33,922 nucleotides of DNA from an uncultured Fimbriimonadales bacterium (GTDB lineage Bacteria; Armatimonadota; Fimbriimonadia; Fimbriimonadales; GBS-DC): positions 1 to 33,922 of the forward strand of contig CALKLF010000006.1 of NCBI GenBank assembly GCA_937992175.1, in the 5' to 3' direction. Positions 9,026-16,895 of this stretch are shown here, piece after piece (position 1 is the first letter of the stretch; every line of letters starts with the position of its first letter). Both the position numbers and the translations under genes were made by a program. The notes beneath the pieces are model-generated. The model did no database searches, had not been told where the DNA came from, and worked only from the letters and a program-made list of their open reading frames with translations.

Positions 9026-9754
9026 ATGAAGACAGCGATTATCGGCGGCACAGGAGTGCAGAGCCTGCCGGGCTGGATGCTTCAAGCAGAGCATGCCTAT
9101 CCAGACGGCGTGTATCTGTACGAAGGGAGCTTGAACGGCGAGCTGGCACTCCTGTTGCCGCGCCATTCGAAGGGGCACAAAGTTCCGCCCCATCGCATCC
9201 CGCACGAGCGGCATGTGCGCCTGCTCAAAGAACAGGGCGTGCAGGCAGTGCTGGCGACCGCCGCCGTCGGCTCGCTACGCACCGACTGGACGCCCGGAAC
9301 ACTGGTCATCCTGAGCGATTTTCTGGATTTCATGCGGGATGTGAATACGCTCTATCACGAGGAAGTGGTGCATACCGACTTCACAGAGCCATTCTCGCCG
9401 CTTCTGCGCGATGCATTGCTCAACGCGGCGCATCAGCTCGATATTCCTGCGCAGTCAGAGGGGGTCTATGTGTGCGCGCCAGGACCACGCTACGAAACGC
9501 CCGCCGAGATCCGTATGTTCCGGCTGCTGGGCGGCGATGTGATTGGGATGACTGTCGTTCCCGAAGCGATCCTGTGCCGTGAGGCGGGCATCCACTATGC
9601 TGCGGTGGCAATTGTCACGAACCTCGGCGCAGGGCTAAGCGGACAGCCCCTCACTCATGAGGAGGTCACGGAGGTCATGCAGAGCGCAACCGAGACGATT
9701 GCGCGTCTGTTCACACAGACGCTTCGGAACCTCAAGGCAACGCCGCTTGGGTGA
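9026..9754 (+). CDS. S-methyl-5'-thioadenosine (or thioinosine) phosphorylase
   Basis: Purine nucleoside phosphorylase family 2 enzyme of 242 residues that cleaves 5'-methylthioadenosine, the by-product of polyamine and autoinducer synthesis, to adenine and methylthioribose 1-phosphate for methionine salvage. Motifs include IIGGTGV at the N-terminus, PRHSKGHKVPPHRI (phosphate and ribose contacts), TAAVGSLR, GPRYETPAEI, and GMTVVPEAILCREAGI. The base-specificity residues that separate MTA, MTI and general PNP enzymes cannot be resolved by eye, so mtnP is likely but not certain. The ATG immediately follows the regulator's TAA, and no independent promoter is visible. Confidence 0.88.
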   Translation: MKTAIIGGTGVQSLPGWMLQAEHAYPDGVYLYEGSLNGELALLLPRHSKGHKVPPHRIPHERHVRLLKEQGVQAVLATAAVGSLRTDWTPGTLVILSDFLDFMRDVNTLYHEEVVHTDFTEPFSPLLRDALLNAAHQLDIPAQSEGVYVCAPGPRYETPAEIRMFRLLGGDVIGMTVVPEAILCREAGIHYAAVAIVTNLGAGLSGQPLTHEEVTEVMQSATETIARLFTQTLRNLKATPLG

Positions 9755-9768
9755 CAGCCCCAAAACGG

Positions 9769-9774
9769 TACAAT
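9769..9774 (+). promoter_or_regulatory. -10 box of the DUF4058 pseudogene, leaderless type
   Basis: CGG-TACAAT ends 7 nt before the ATG at 9782, with no ribosome binding site between. Confidence 0.45.
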
Positions 9775-9781
9775 CTGACTG

Positions 9782-10245
9782 ATGGCGCAGAATCGGATTC
9801 TGGGAATGGACCCCTACATCGAAGCGCAGCGGTGGCGCGGCTTTCACGCAAACGGGAATACGACGATTGCTGTTCAACCCGCGCTCCGTATCATCCCGGT
9901 TTTAGCCGCACAGCAGGAGCGATTTATTCAAATCTATACCCTCTCTAACCGCCAACTCGTGACGGTTATCGAGCTGCTCTTTCCGTCCAACGAGCGTCCG
10001 AGCTCTTTGGGTCGGAGCGAATACCTTGAGAAACGGCAACGGCTGCTGCAGGCAGGTATGCATTCGTGGCGCGCAGTAATCGGCTCCCTGTCGTCGAAGT
10101 CTACTACTGGCGACTGGGGCAACCGCTGCTTCCAGAAGATCCTGATGTCTGGTTGAATTTGCAGGCGGTCTACGAGCAGGTCTATACGCGCGCCCGCTAC
10201 GATGTGCTGCTGGACTTTTCGCAACCGTTGCCCCTCGAAGGGTAG
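9782..10245 (+). pseudogene. Frameshifted, internally deleted DUF4058 gene
   Basis: DUF4058 proteins begin with GMDPYLE...W..FH and end with a segment like LLPGDPDVPLDLQ...YERARYD. Here the first frame gives GMDPYIEAQRWRGFH, then VTVIELLFPSNERP and YLEKRQRLLQAGMH. The second frame, from about 10075, gives RLPVVEVYYWRLGQPLLPED, then WLNLQAVYEQVYTRARYD, and stops at 10245. A one-base shift near 10060-10080 separates them. The central part between the DPY and VTVIELL motifs is far shorter than in intact members, so there is also an internal deletion. Function of the family is unknown. The promoter remains intact. A second DUF4058 remnant lies at 30179-30331. Confidence 0.75.
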
Positions 10246-10251
10246 TATACT
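10246..10251 (+). promoter_or_regulatory. -10 box of the helicase gene, leaderless type
   Basis: TATACT begins one base after the TAG of the DUF4058 remnant and ends 8 nt before the helicase ATG. Confidence 0.55.
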
Positions 10252-10259
10252 AATTTGCT

Positions 10260-12353
10260 ATGAGCAGTTTATGGAGCATCGTGGAAGCCGCGTTCCAGCG
10301 CCTGGAAGCGCAGGCAGGGTTCGAACCGCGTCCTGTGCAGCGCGAGATGGCGCGGTTCGTCTGTGAGCGGCTGGAAAGCAAGACTTCGGGGATGGTGGAA
10401 GCGCCGACGGGGGTGGGTAAAAGCCTTGCTGCGCTGCTGCCCGCCATTGCTTACTGCCTGCGCGAGAAAAAACGCATCGTGGTCAGCACCTATACCAATG
10501 TGCTGGCGGAGCAATACTGGCGCAAAGACCTGCCCCTCGCGCTGAGCCTGTTCCCGAATGCGCCGAGCGTGGCGCTGGCGATGGGACGCAGCCGCTACGC
10601 CTGCATCGACGCCGTCCGAGGCAACCGACTTAAGCAAACCCGCCCCGAAATAACGCGCTACTTGCAGGAGTGGATCGGCGTTGCGGATGAGGGCACAGAA
10701 ACCGAGCTGAACGAGTTCCTGCGGCGCAAGGGCATCCCCCCGCCGTTCATGCGGGGTGTCTGGGACGCCGTTGCAACGCCCCCCGCATGCCGTGCGAGGG
10801 CGTGTCCTTATTATCACAACTGTTTCTATTACGAGTCGCGCCGCCGCGCCGCCAGCGCAGGAATCGTCGTCACTAATCACGCCTTCGTGCTGACCGACGC
10901 CCTTGTGCGCGCCTCTACGAACGATGAGGGCTCGCTGCTGGACGACTACGATTTTCTGATTGTCGACGAGGCGCACGATTTGCTGGACGCCACCGCGAGC
11001 GCGCTGGAGTTCGACCTTGACCAGAAACTGATCGACACGCTAATCGCTCACGCCTCTGCGCTCAATAACCAGATTGCCGACGCGCTCACGGGCGAGAACC
11101 CGCCGATGGGGTTCCTGGTGTCGGTGCAGAAACTGGTGGAGGGGTTCGCGGCGCGCTGTCGCGAGGCGCTCGAATCGGCGAGTATGCCGTCGTTGCCGCG
11201 CGACGGGGTCGCCGTGCATGTTGCGCCCGCGGAGCTGGCGCATAATCCCGCGCTCGCCGCTGCGTTCCGCGCCGACCTGCACGCGCCCGTCGTCCATGTC
11301 GCCGACGCCCTGCGCGCCGAAATCAGCGCGCTCTATCGCGAGCTGGAGCAGGTTTATCGCGACTCCAAAGGCGAGCTGACCGAGCGCCAGCGCGAGGCGG
11401 TGGAGGAGACCCTCACGCAGTTCAGCTACGGCTTCGCGCAAATCTATCAGAGTCTGGGGCGTCTGAAGGAGCCGTCGGAGGGCGTGTGCTGGGTGGAGCC
11501 TGCCGAGAAGGGCTGGAAAGCCTGCTACGAGCCGCTGATTCTGGCAGACTGGCTGCGCGAGCGACTCTGGCAACGGCAACCGGCGCTGCTGATGAGCGCG
11601 ACGCTCACTGTCGATGGGCGGTTCGACTTTTTTGAGCAACAGCTGGGGCTGGAGACGCCGCATCCGCTGCAGCTGCCCCCCGTGTTCGATTACAGTCGGC
11701 AGTGCGCGCTCTACCTGCCGCCAATCGGGACGATTCCTGACCCACCGCAACACGCACAGGCGCACGGCGCGAATGCATACTACCAGCGACTTGCCGAAGA
11801 AATCACCGCGCTACTTCGCCTGACGCAAGGGCGCGCGCTGGTGCTGTTCGCCTCGCGCAACGAGATGCACGAAGTACATAAGCGCATGCCTCCGTTGCCT
11901 GGCGTGCGTATCCTGCTGCAGGGCGAAAGTTCCAACGCCGACCTGTCGAAGCAGTTCCGCGAGGATGTGCATTCCGTGCTGTTCGGGGTGCGTTCGTTCT
12001 GGACGGGGTTCGACGCGCCCGGCGAGACGCTGATGAACCTGATTCTGACGCGCGTGCCGTTCGAAGTGCCCACGACGCCGCTCCAGCGCGCTCGGAAAGC
12101 ATGGTTCGAGGTGCAGGGAATGAACTCATTCACGGCGTGGACGCTGCCGATGGCGAAACAGCAGATGCGGCAGGGCTTCGGCAGGCTCATCCGACGCTCA
12201 AGCGACACGGGGATTGTCGCGATTCTGGATCCCCGCATGCGCACGAAATCTTACGGGCAAGAAATCCTGCGCAACCTGCCAAAGGGGATTCCCATCTTCG
12301 AATCCCTCGCTGCGATTGAACACTGGCTGCGCCAGAATGCGAAAACTTCCTGA
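10260..12353 (+). CDS. DinG/XPD-family ATP-dependent DNA helicase
   Basis: Superfamily 2 iron-sulfur helicase of 697 residues that unwinds DNA 5' to 3', probably in repair or R-loop removal. Helicase domain 1 holds Walker A EAPTGVGKS (48-56), the DEAH box (236-239) and four cysteines with FeS-domain spacing (Cys115, 177, 182, 188; ACRARACPYYHNC). Domain 2 carries MSATL, the late motif SFWTGFDAPGE, and QMRQGFGRLIRR with the arginine finger. No N-terminal exonuclease domain is present, so it resembles the short DinG/YoaA form. It is read from a -10 box 8 nt before the ATG without a ribosome site. Confidence 0.92.
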   Translation: MSSLWSIVEAAFQRLEAQAGFEPRPVQREMARFVCERLESKTSGMVEAPTGVGKSLAALLPAIAYCLREKKRIVVSTYTNVLAEQYWRKDLPLALSLFPNAPSVALAMGRSRYACIDAVRGNRLKQTRPEITRYLQEWIGVADEGTETELNEFLRRKGIPPPFMRGVWDAVATPPACRARACPYYHNCFYYESRRRAASAGIVVTNHAFVLTDALVRASTNDEGSLLDDYDFLIVDEAHDLLDATASALEFDLDQKLIDTLIAHASALNNQIADALTGENPPMGFLVSVQKLVEGFAARCREALESASMPSLPRDGVAVHVAPAELAHNPALAAAFRADLHAPVVHVADALRAEISALYRELEQVYRDSKGELTERQREAVEETLTQFSYGFAQIYQSLGRLKEPSEGVCWVEPAEKGWKACYEPLILADWLRERLWQRQPALLMSATLTVDGRFDFFEQQLGLETPHPLQLPPVFDYSRQCALYLPPIGTIPDPPQHAQAHGANAYYQRLAEEITALLRLTQGRALVLFASRNEMHEVHKRMPPLPGVRILLQGESSNADLSKQFREDVHSVLFGVRSFWTGFDAPGETLMNLILTRVPFEVPTTPLQRARKAWFEVQGMNSFTAWTLPMAKQQMRQGFGRLIRRSSDTGIVAILDPRMRTKSYGQEILRNLPKGIPIFESLAAIEHWLRQNAKTS

Positions 12354-12383
12354 AAAGCGGGCGGGAATTTGCGCCGAATGGGG

Positions 12384-12389
12384 TATACT
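12384..12389 (+). promoter_or_regulatory. -10 box upstream of the transposase/sigma4 fusion gene
   Basis: GGGG-TATACT, identical to the thiC, purM and MerR boxes, lies 31 nt after the helicase stop. GGAGG at 12411-12415 and GTG at 12425 follow, so this unit has a normal leader. Confidence 0.55.
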
Positions 12390-12424
12390 TACCTATACCG
12401 CCGCTTGGGTGGAGGGCGTGCACG

Positions 12425-13150
12425 GTGAAAAAACCATCTGGGAGTTCGCAGCCGCGTGTGGCGAAGTCGCCTTTCGAGAAGTTGCGCACGACGGGGTCAA
12501 GCGCGTACAGGCTGTATGCGCTGGTCGCTTTCTATGCACGCGCCAAAAAAACCCTCTTTGATGAAGAGGTCACTGCGCTCTTCTCGCAAGTGCTGCCTGA
12601 AGTCTGCCAGAGCTATACCTACGAACTGATTGCGTACCGCGTGATGCCCAATCAGGTGCATCTGATTCTGGGGTTCAAGCCGACCGACGCGATTGCCGAT
12701 GTGGTGAGCGACATTAAGCGCAGTACGGCGCATCGGCTCTTTGAGGGCATCCCGCGCCTCGAGACCGAAATCGGCAAGCGCAACTTTTGGGCGGAGGGCT
12801 ATTTCGCCGAGACGCTCGGACACACGCAAATTGAACACACACTCCGCCTGTGGCAGAGCCGCTCACGCGGCGAGGAGCCCGTGCTGGTACAGATTGTGTA
12901 CGATCTGGCTCAGCCCCTGCATCCCAAGCAAATCGAGCGTGCGATGGACGAGCTGTTGCCTGCCGAGCGCGTGGTGATGCGCCTGCTGTACGGACTGCAG
13001 GGCGAGCAGGCGCACACGCTGGAGCAGGCGGCGGAGAAGCTTTCCCTCAAACCCGAAGAGGTACAACAGATTGCCCAAGAATCGGTCGCGAAAATCCGCG
13101 CGTTTCTGCGCGAGCGGCGCACCGAACGCGCCGGAGGGAGGTCGGCATGA
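12425..13150 (+). CDS. IS200-type transposase-like domain fused to a sigma-70 region 4-like domain
   Basis: A 241-residue protein with two parts. Residues about 28-145 resemble the Y1 (TnpA/RAYT, HUH) transposase fold: YELIAYRVMPNQVHLILGF, where active members have MPNHVHL, and then FWAEGYFAETLG, equivalent to the GYFVSTVG strand. The first HUH histidine is Gln77, leaving only His79. The next helix (QIEHTLRLWQ) has no tyrosine at the usual nucleophile position. Residues about 172-231 look like sigma-70 region 4: LLPAERVVMRLLYGLQGEQA, then an HTH in TLEQAAEKLSLKPEEVQQIA. No repeat ends or partner TnpB flank it. GTG start with GGAGG 9 nt upstream; it overlaps the HIT gene by ATGA. Probably a domesticated DNA-binding protein; the target is unknown. 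Confidence 0.78.
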   Translation: MKKPSGSSQPRVAKSPFEKLRTTGSSAYRLYALVAFYARAKKTLFDEEVTALFSQVLPEVCQSYTYELIAYRVMPNQVHLILGFKPTDAIADVVSDIKRSTAHRLFEGIPRLETEIGKRNFWAEGYFAETLGHTQIEHTLRLWQSRSRGEEPVLVQIVYDLAQPLHPKQIERAMDELLPAERVVMRLLYGLQGEQAHTLEQAAEKLSLKPEEVQQIAQESVAKIRAFLRERRTERAGGRSA

Positions 13151-13491
13151 GCGAGTGCCTCTTTTGTAAGTTCGCAAATCGCGAAATCCCCACACAGGTC
13201 GTGTATGAAGACGAACACGCCTTCGCCTTCCGCGACATCAACCCGCAAGCCCCCACCCACGTGCTGGTCATCCCACGCCTGCACATCGAGAACCTCGCCG
13301 CGATGCAAACAGAACACGAGACGCTGATGGGGCACCTGCTCTGGGTCTGCGCCGAGGTGGCACGACAGGAGGGCATCGTGGCAGAGGGCTATCGCGTGGT
13401 ACTGAACACGAACCGCGCCGCCGGGCAATCGGTGTTTCATCTGCACTTCCACCTGCTGGGTGGACGGCACATGACATGGCCCCCCGGATAA
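13147..13491 (+). CDS. HIT family nucleotide hydrolase/transferase
   Basis: Histidine-triad protein of 114 residues, Hint/HinT type, which hydrolyses nucleoside phosphoramidates or AMP-lysine in the cytosol. The motif H98-L-H100-F-H102-LL and the N-terminal CLFCKFANREIP with DINPQAPTHVLVIPR match the family; the two cysteines near the N-terminus suggest a zinc site or its remnant. The ATG overlaps the stop of the transposase/sigma4 gene (ATGA), so translation is coupled and the two share a promoter. HIT genes are usually unrelated to transposases, which makes this pairing worth noting. Confidence 0.93.
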   Translation: MSECLFCKFANREIPTQVVYEDEHAFAFRDINPQAPTHVLVIPRLHIENLAAMQTEHETLMGHLLWVCAEVARQEGIVAEGYRVVLNTNRAAGQSVFHLHFHLLGGRHMTWPPG

Positions 13492-13505
13492 ATCTCCGAA
13501 CGCAG

Positions 13506-13584
13506 CAGGATCCTCGCTGCGTCCGGAATGACAAGGTTTTTTCGCTGCAATCACCTTTGTCATTCCGAGCGCAGCGAGGAATCT
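13506..13584. repeat. Family B inverted repeat
   Basis: Left arm TCCTCGCTGCGTCCGGAATG, right arm CATTCCGAGCGCAGCGAGG, with about 30 nt between. It fills the gap between the HIT gene and the convergent lipoprotein gene and could act as a bidirectional terminator. Confidence 0.85.
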
Positions 13585-13599
13585 ATCTCGGGAGAGGTT

Positions 13600-13752
13600 C
13601 TACCGTCCCTCGCCGCGTTCGGGCGCAGTATTTGTAGGCTGGCGCGGTGGCGCGTCGCTGTAATCGGGGTCGCCCGGATACTGACGGCACGCCGACAGCG
13701 TATTCAGCAGAATCGCCAGCGCCACGCCCAAGATCAGCCACTGGATACGCAT
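13600..13752 (-). CDS. Small lipoprotein
   Basis: A 50-residue protein, MRIQWLILGVALAILLNTLS followed by ACRQYPGDPDYSD. The hydrophobic segment ends in the lipobox LSAC (residues 19-22), so Cys22 would be lipidated after cleavage by signal peptidase II, leaving a mature tail of only 29 polar residues rich in Pro and Asp. It begins 4 nt after the prepilin gene stop, so the two are co-transcribed. A longer in-frame start inside the prepilin gene is possible but would give an unlikely leader. Function unknown; it may serve envelope assembly or the prepilin. Confidence 0.65.
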   Translation of the reverse strand: MRIQWLILGVALAILLNTLSACRQYPGDPDYSDAPPRQPTNTAPERGEGR

Positions 13753-13756
13753 GGTC

Positions 13757-14659
13757 TCACTCTCCTGCATACTGATAGCGATAGGCGGGGACGCCGCTCG
13801 CCGTCGTGAAGATAGTAAAGAACCGCTCGGTGCGCATTCCTGCCACATGCCCGTCGGCGAAGCCGACCGCGCCCACGCCCAGTCGGTAAGGCACGCCCTG
13901 ATACAGACGCTCGCCTTCGTAGGCGTAGCGCCCCGCGAAGTTCAGCCCGCGATAGGGTGAGCTGGCGTCCAGCGCGTCCGCTGGCGCAGGATAGCGGTTG
14001 CGACAGGTCATCCCGTAGTCAAAGCCCAGCGCGTCGGCAATCACCGCGACCTCCGCAGGACGCGCAATCTGCGCGAAGGAGTACGACGGCGCGAACCGAT
14101 CCGCCTGAGTGCCTGGCTGCCCGCAGAACCGGCTGGGTGCGGAGCCGAAGTAGGATGTGCCCGGCGTGTACTGATAGCCGCCCACGCCGTCCATCATCGC
14201 GTTGCCGAAGCCCGTCGCCCACATGTTCGCCGGACCCGGATCGCGCCCCGAATAGAACCGCCAGCGCATCAGCATCCCATAGGAGAAAATAATCCCCCCA
14301 CTGGTGCGATTGGCGCCTGTCAACACCGGGTCGTCCTGACGGCGCGCGTTGGGCGAATAGAACACGCGGAAGTTGCGCACATAGGGCTGCAACTTGCGAA
14401 TCCACGAGGCGTCGTAGTCAATCCCCGTGGACGCTTCCGACTCCGGGTTGTCCTCCACAGCGGGACAGAACCGCTCATCGTGGTCAGACGCATACATCAT
14501 GTGCGCCTTCATGATCTGGTTCACATTACTGATCGAGGTCGCTTTGCGTGCGCTGTCGCGCGCCTGCGCAAACACCGGAAACAGAATCGCCGCCAGGATG
14601 GCAATAATCGCTATCACCACCAGCAGCTCAATCAGCGTAAAACCACAGACTCGTCGCAT
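13757..14659 (-). CDS. DUF1559-like type II/IV prepilin (pseudopilin)
   Basis: Exported prepilin-like protein of 300 residues. The class III signal is clear: MRRVCG, cleavage before Phe7, then [20 protein letters not shown], the N-methylated helix, with Glu at mature position 5. The C-terminus carries [11 protein letters not shown], the DGH motif of the H-x-G-DG family abundant in Armatimonadota and Planctomycetes. Such proteins are pre-processed by a PilD peptidase and assembled by type II secretion or type IV pilus machinery, neither of which is here. A GGG-TATTTA box lies upstream and the ribosome site is weak. Paralogues are expected; a fragment of another lies at 32914-33135. Confidence 0.92.
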   Translation of the reverse strand: MRRVCGFTLIELLVVIAIIAILAAILFPVFAQARDSARKATSISNVNQIMKAHMMYASDHDERFCPAVEDNPESEASTGIDYDASWIRKLQPYVRNFRVFYSPNARRQDDPVLTGANRTSGGIIFSYGMLMRWRFYSGRDPGPANMWATGFGNAMMDGVGGYQYTPGTSYFGSAPSRFCGQPGTQADRFAPSYSFAQIARPAEVAVIADALGFDYGMTCRNRYPAPADALDASSPYRGLNFAGRYAYEGERLYQGVPYRLGVGAVGFADGHVAGMRTERFFTIFTTASGVPAYRYQYAGE

Positions 14660-14727
14660 ACCAAATCACCCTGCGCTTAAATACCCTGTGGTTTTCTGGA
14701 TTCCTGCCGATTTTATAGGCGTTGGGC

Positions 14728-14733
14728 TGTAAT
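14728..14733 (+). promoter_or_regulatory. Possible -10 box before the small ORF at 14741
   Basis: TGTAAT ends 7 nt before the ATG at 14741, the same geometry as the other leaderless starts, though the box is weaker. Confidence 0.3.
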
Positions 14734-14740
14734 CGATTCG

Positions 14741-14971
14741 ATGAACACACTCGAGCGGCAGAGTCTCGCGCTCTATGCGACGATTGAGGGCGGTGTGGGG
14801 TTGCTGGCGGGCGTTGTCCCGCTGATTGCAGACGATCCACCTCCGCGCTCAGCCCCAGAGCGCCGCCAGCCAGGTGGACGCCCTGCTCCAGCCCCTGCGA
14901 CAGCAGGTGGAAGCCTATGTCAAGCCGTTTCGGAGATTCAGGGCGTCTCGGTCGAAGCGCGCAGCGAGTGA
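14741..14971 (+). pseudogene. Small gene, probably frameshifted
   Basis: The ATG-started frame gives MNTLERQSLALYATIEGGVG and a hydrophobic stretch, then changes to a Pro/Arg-rich sequence of the kind produced by reading out of frame. The neighbouring frame from about 14840 gives an amphipathic helix (SQVDALLQPLRQQVEAYVKP) that looks truly coded. One shift near 14840 would join them into a roughly 80-residue protein whose end overlaps the uvrC tail. Not recognised as any family. Either a decayed gene or a sequencing error; existence is uncertain. Confidence 0.35.
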
Positions 14972-14973
14972 GG

Positions 14974-16800
14974 TCAGCCTTCGCGCAGGTAGTCCAGCAC
15001 CTGTTGCGCCAGTTTGCGCGTCATCGTGGGCACGGACGCCAGTTCCTCAAGGCTTGCCTCGCGAATGCGGTCGATTGAGCCAAACAGGCGCAACAGCATC
15101 TTTTTGCGGCGGGGACCGACCCCCGGAATCTCATCTAAAGGCGACTTGACAGTGCGCTGGTCGCGCAGCTTGCGATGGTAGCTCACGGCGAATCGGTGTG
15201 CCTCGTCGCGCACGCGCTGCAGCAGGTGCAACGCTTTGCTCTGGCGTGGCAACTCCAGCGGCTCATCGGCGTCGGGCAGAATGACTAACTCATGGCGTTT
15301 TGCCAATCCCACGGCAGGGATCTGGAAGCCCAGCGCGTGCATCGCCTCCAGCGCGGCGTTCAGCTGCCCTTTGCCGCCGTCAATCAGGATCAAATCGGGC
15401 AGCGTGCGCCACTTCTCGTCGCCCGACAACGCCTCGCGCAGGCGACGGGTAATCACCTCGCTCATCATCGCGAAGTCGTCGGGGCTTTCGGGACGCCACT
15501 TGATACGAAACCGCCGATAGTCCGACTTTTTCGGCTGCCCACCCTCGAACACCACCATACTGCCCACAGGCGCAATCCCCTGAATGTTGGAGATATCGAA
15601 CGCTTCAATACGCTGGGGCGGATGGGGCAGGTTGAGGGCTTCCTGCAGTTCCAGTAGCGCGGTCTCCAGCCACTCATCTCGGAGCGCCAGTTCCTGGCGC
15701 AAGCTCTGCAGGGCGAGTTCGGCGTTACGCGCCGCCATCTCCACCAGCTGGGCGTCCTCGCCTCGATGCGGGACGCGAATCTCGACGCCGCTGCCCCGCT
15801 TCTGACGCAGCCACTGGGCGATAATCTGCGCCTCAGTGATTTCATAGGGCAGCAAAATCTTATCGGGCACTTCGGGCGCGTCCTGATAATAGTGTTTCAG
15901 AAACTCGTTCATGATGGCGTTGGGGTTCTCCTCGGCGCCCTCTGTGAGGAAGAAGTTGCGCTGTCCGAGCAGTTTCCCGTTGCGAATGAAGAACATCTGC
16001 ACGCATGCGCCGCGCTCGTCTTTGACCAGCGCAATCACATCTTCATTCACGCCGTCGGGCTGTACCACCTTCTGACGCTGAAGCACCTCCTGTAAGGCGT
16101 GGATCTGGTCGCGTAGCTTCGCCGCACGCTCGAACTCAAGGCGCTCGGCGGCTTGCTCCATCTGTTGCGTGAGCTGGTTTATTAAGTCGTCGCCCTTGCC
16201 CTCCAGAAAGAGCGCGACCTGTTGCACAATCTGGCGGTACTCGTCGGGGTTCGCCAGTCCAGCGCACGGCGCGAGACAGCGTCCCATATGATGATACAGG
16301 CAGGGGCGTTGCTTCGACTCGCCGTCCCAGACCTTACCGCAAGGGATGAGCGGGAAAGTGCGGTGGAGCAACTGATGCGTGCCCCATACCGCGCCCGAGT
16401 TCGCAAACGGACCGAAGTAGCGATTGCCATCCTGCCGCACGCGGCGCGTCACCAGCAGGCGGGGGAACTTTTCGCGCATCGTGAGGCACAGATAGGGATA
16501 CGACTTGTCGTCGCGCATCAGCACATTGTACGGCGGGCGATGTTTCTTGATAAGGTTGCACTCCAGAATCAGCGCTTCGAGTTCCGTGTCGGTGACAATC
16601 CATTCTATGTCGGCGATCTTGCGCACCATGCGAGCGATCTTGGGGGTATGCTGCGCCGACTTTTGGAAATACGAGCGCACGCGCTGGCGCAGGTTGACCG
16701 CTTTCCCGACATAGAGCGTCGCTCCCTGCGCGTCTTTGAAAAGGTAACAGCCGGGTCGCCGAGGCAGCGTCTTGAGCTTCGCCTGCAACTCGGAGGGCAT
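14974..16800 (-). CDS. uvrC: Excinuclease ABC subunit C
   Basis: Endonuclease of nucleotide excision repair that makes both incisions around a lesion in the UvrB-DNA complex. The 608 residues from ATG 16800 match the usual length. The N-terminal GIY-YIG nuclease shows GCYLFKDAQGATLYVGKA (from residue 17). A cysteine-rich stretch and the UVR domain (QLTQQMEQAAERLEFERAAK) follow, then the RNase H-like domain with FDISNIQG and LILIDGGKGQLNAA, and a C-terminal helix-hairpin-helix (IPGVGPRRKKMLLRLFGS). The frame is open upstream to 17022 but that part overlaps the divergent gene. A TACACT box ends 8 nt before this ATG, with no ribosome site. Confidence 0.97.
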   Translation of the reverse strand: MPSELQAKLKTLPRRPGCYLFKDAQGATLYVGKAVNLRQRVRSYFQKSAQHTPKIARMVRKIADIEWIVTDTELEALILECNLIKKHRPPYNVLMRDDKSYPYLCLTMREKFPRLLVTRRVRQDGNRYFGPFANSGAVWGTHQLLHRTFPLIPCGKVWDGESKQRPCLYHHMGRCLAPCAGLANPDEYRQIVQQVALFLEGKGDDLINQLTQQMEQAAERLEFERAAKLRDQIHALQEVLQRQKVVQPDGVNEDVIALVKDERGACVQMFFIRNGKLLGQRNFFLTEGAEENPNAIMNEFLKHYYQDAPEVPDKILLPYEITEAQIIAQWLRQKRGSGVEIRVPHRGEDAQLVEMAARNAELALQSLRQELALRDEWLETALLELQEALNLPHPPQRIEAFDISNIQGIAPVGSMVVFEGGQPKKSDYRRFRIKWRPESPDDFAMMSEVITRRLREALSGDEKWRTLPDLILIDGGKGQLNAALEAMHALGFQIPAVGLAKRHELVILPDADEPLELPRQSKALHLLQRVRDEAHRFAVSYHRKLRDQRTVKSPLDEIPGVGPRRKKMLLRLFGSIDRIREASLEELASVPTMTRKLAQQVLDYLREG

Positions 16801-16808
16801 AGCATTTA

Positions 16809-16814
16809 AGTGTA
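16809..16814 (-). promoter_or_regulatory. -10 box of uvrC, leaderless type
   Basis: On the minus strand GG-TACACT ends 8 nt before the uvrC ATG at 16800. Confidence 0.55.
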
Positions 16815-16895
16815 CCTGCTCCCCTGTGCGCCCCGTATTCTTGCCGTAAAGAACCCCCGCGTGGTTATGGAATATCTGCTCTGGAGATTGAGACA

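Noticed and set aside
12425-13150. Active IS200/IS605 insertion sequence
   Set aside because: Key catalytic residues are replaced, no hairpin ends or TnpB flank the gene, and it is coupled to a HIT gene.
13506-13584. Family B repeat as a tRNA or structured RNA gene
   Set aside because: It folds only as a simple hairpin, lacks tRNA landmarks and recurs in six places.
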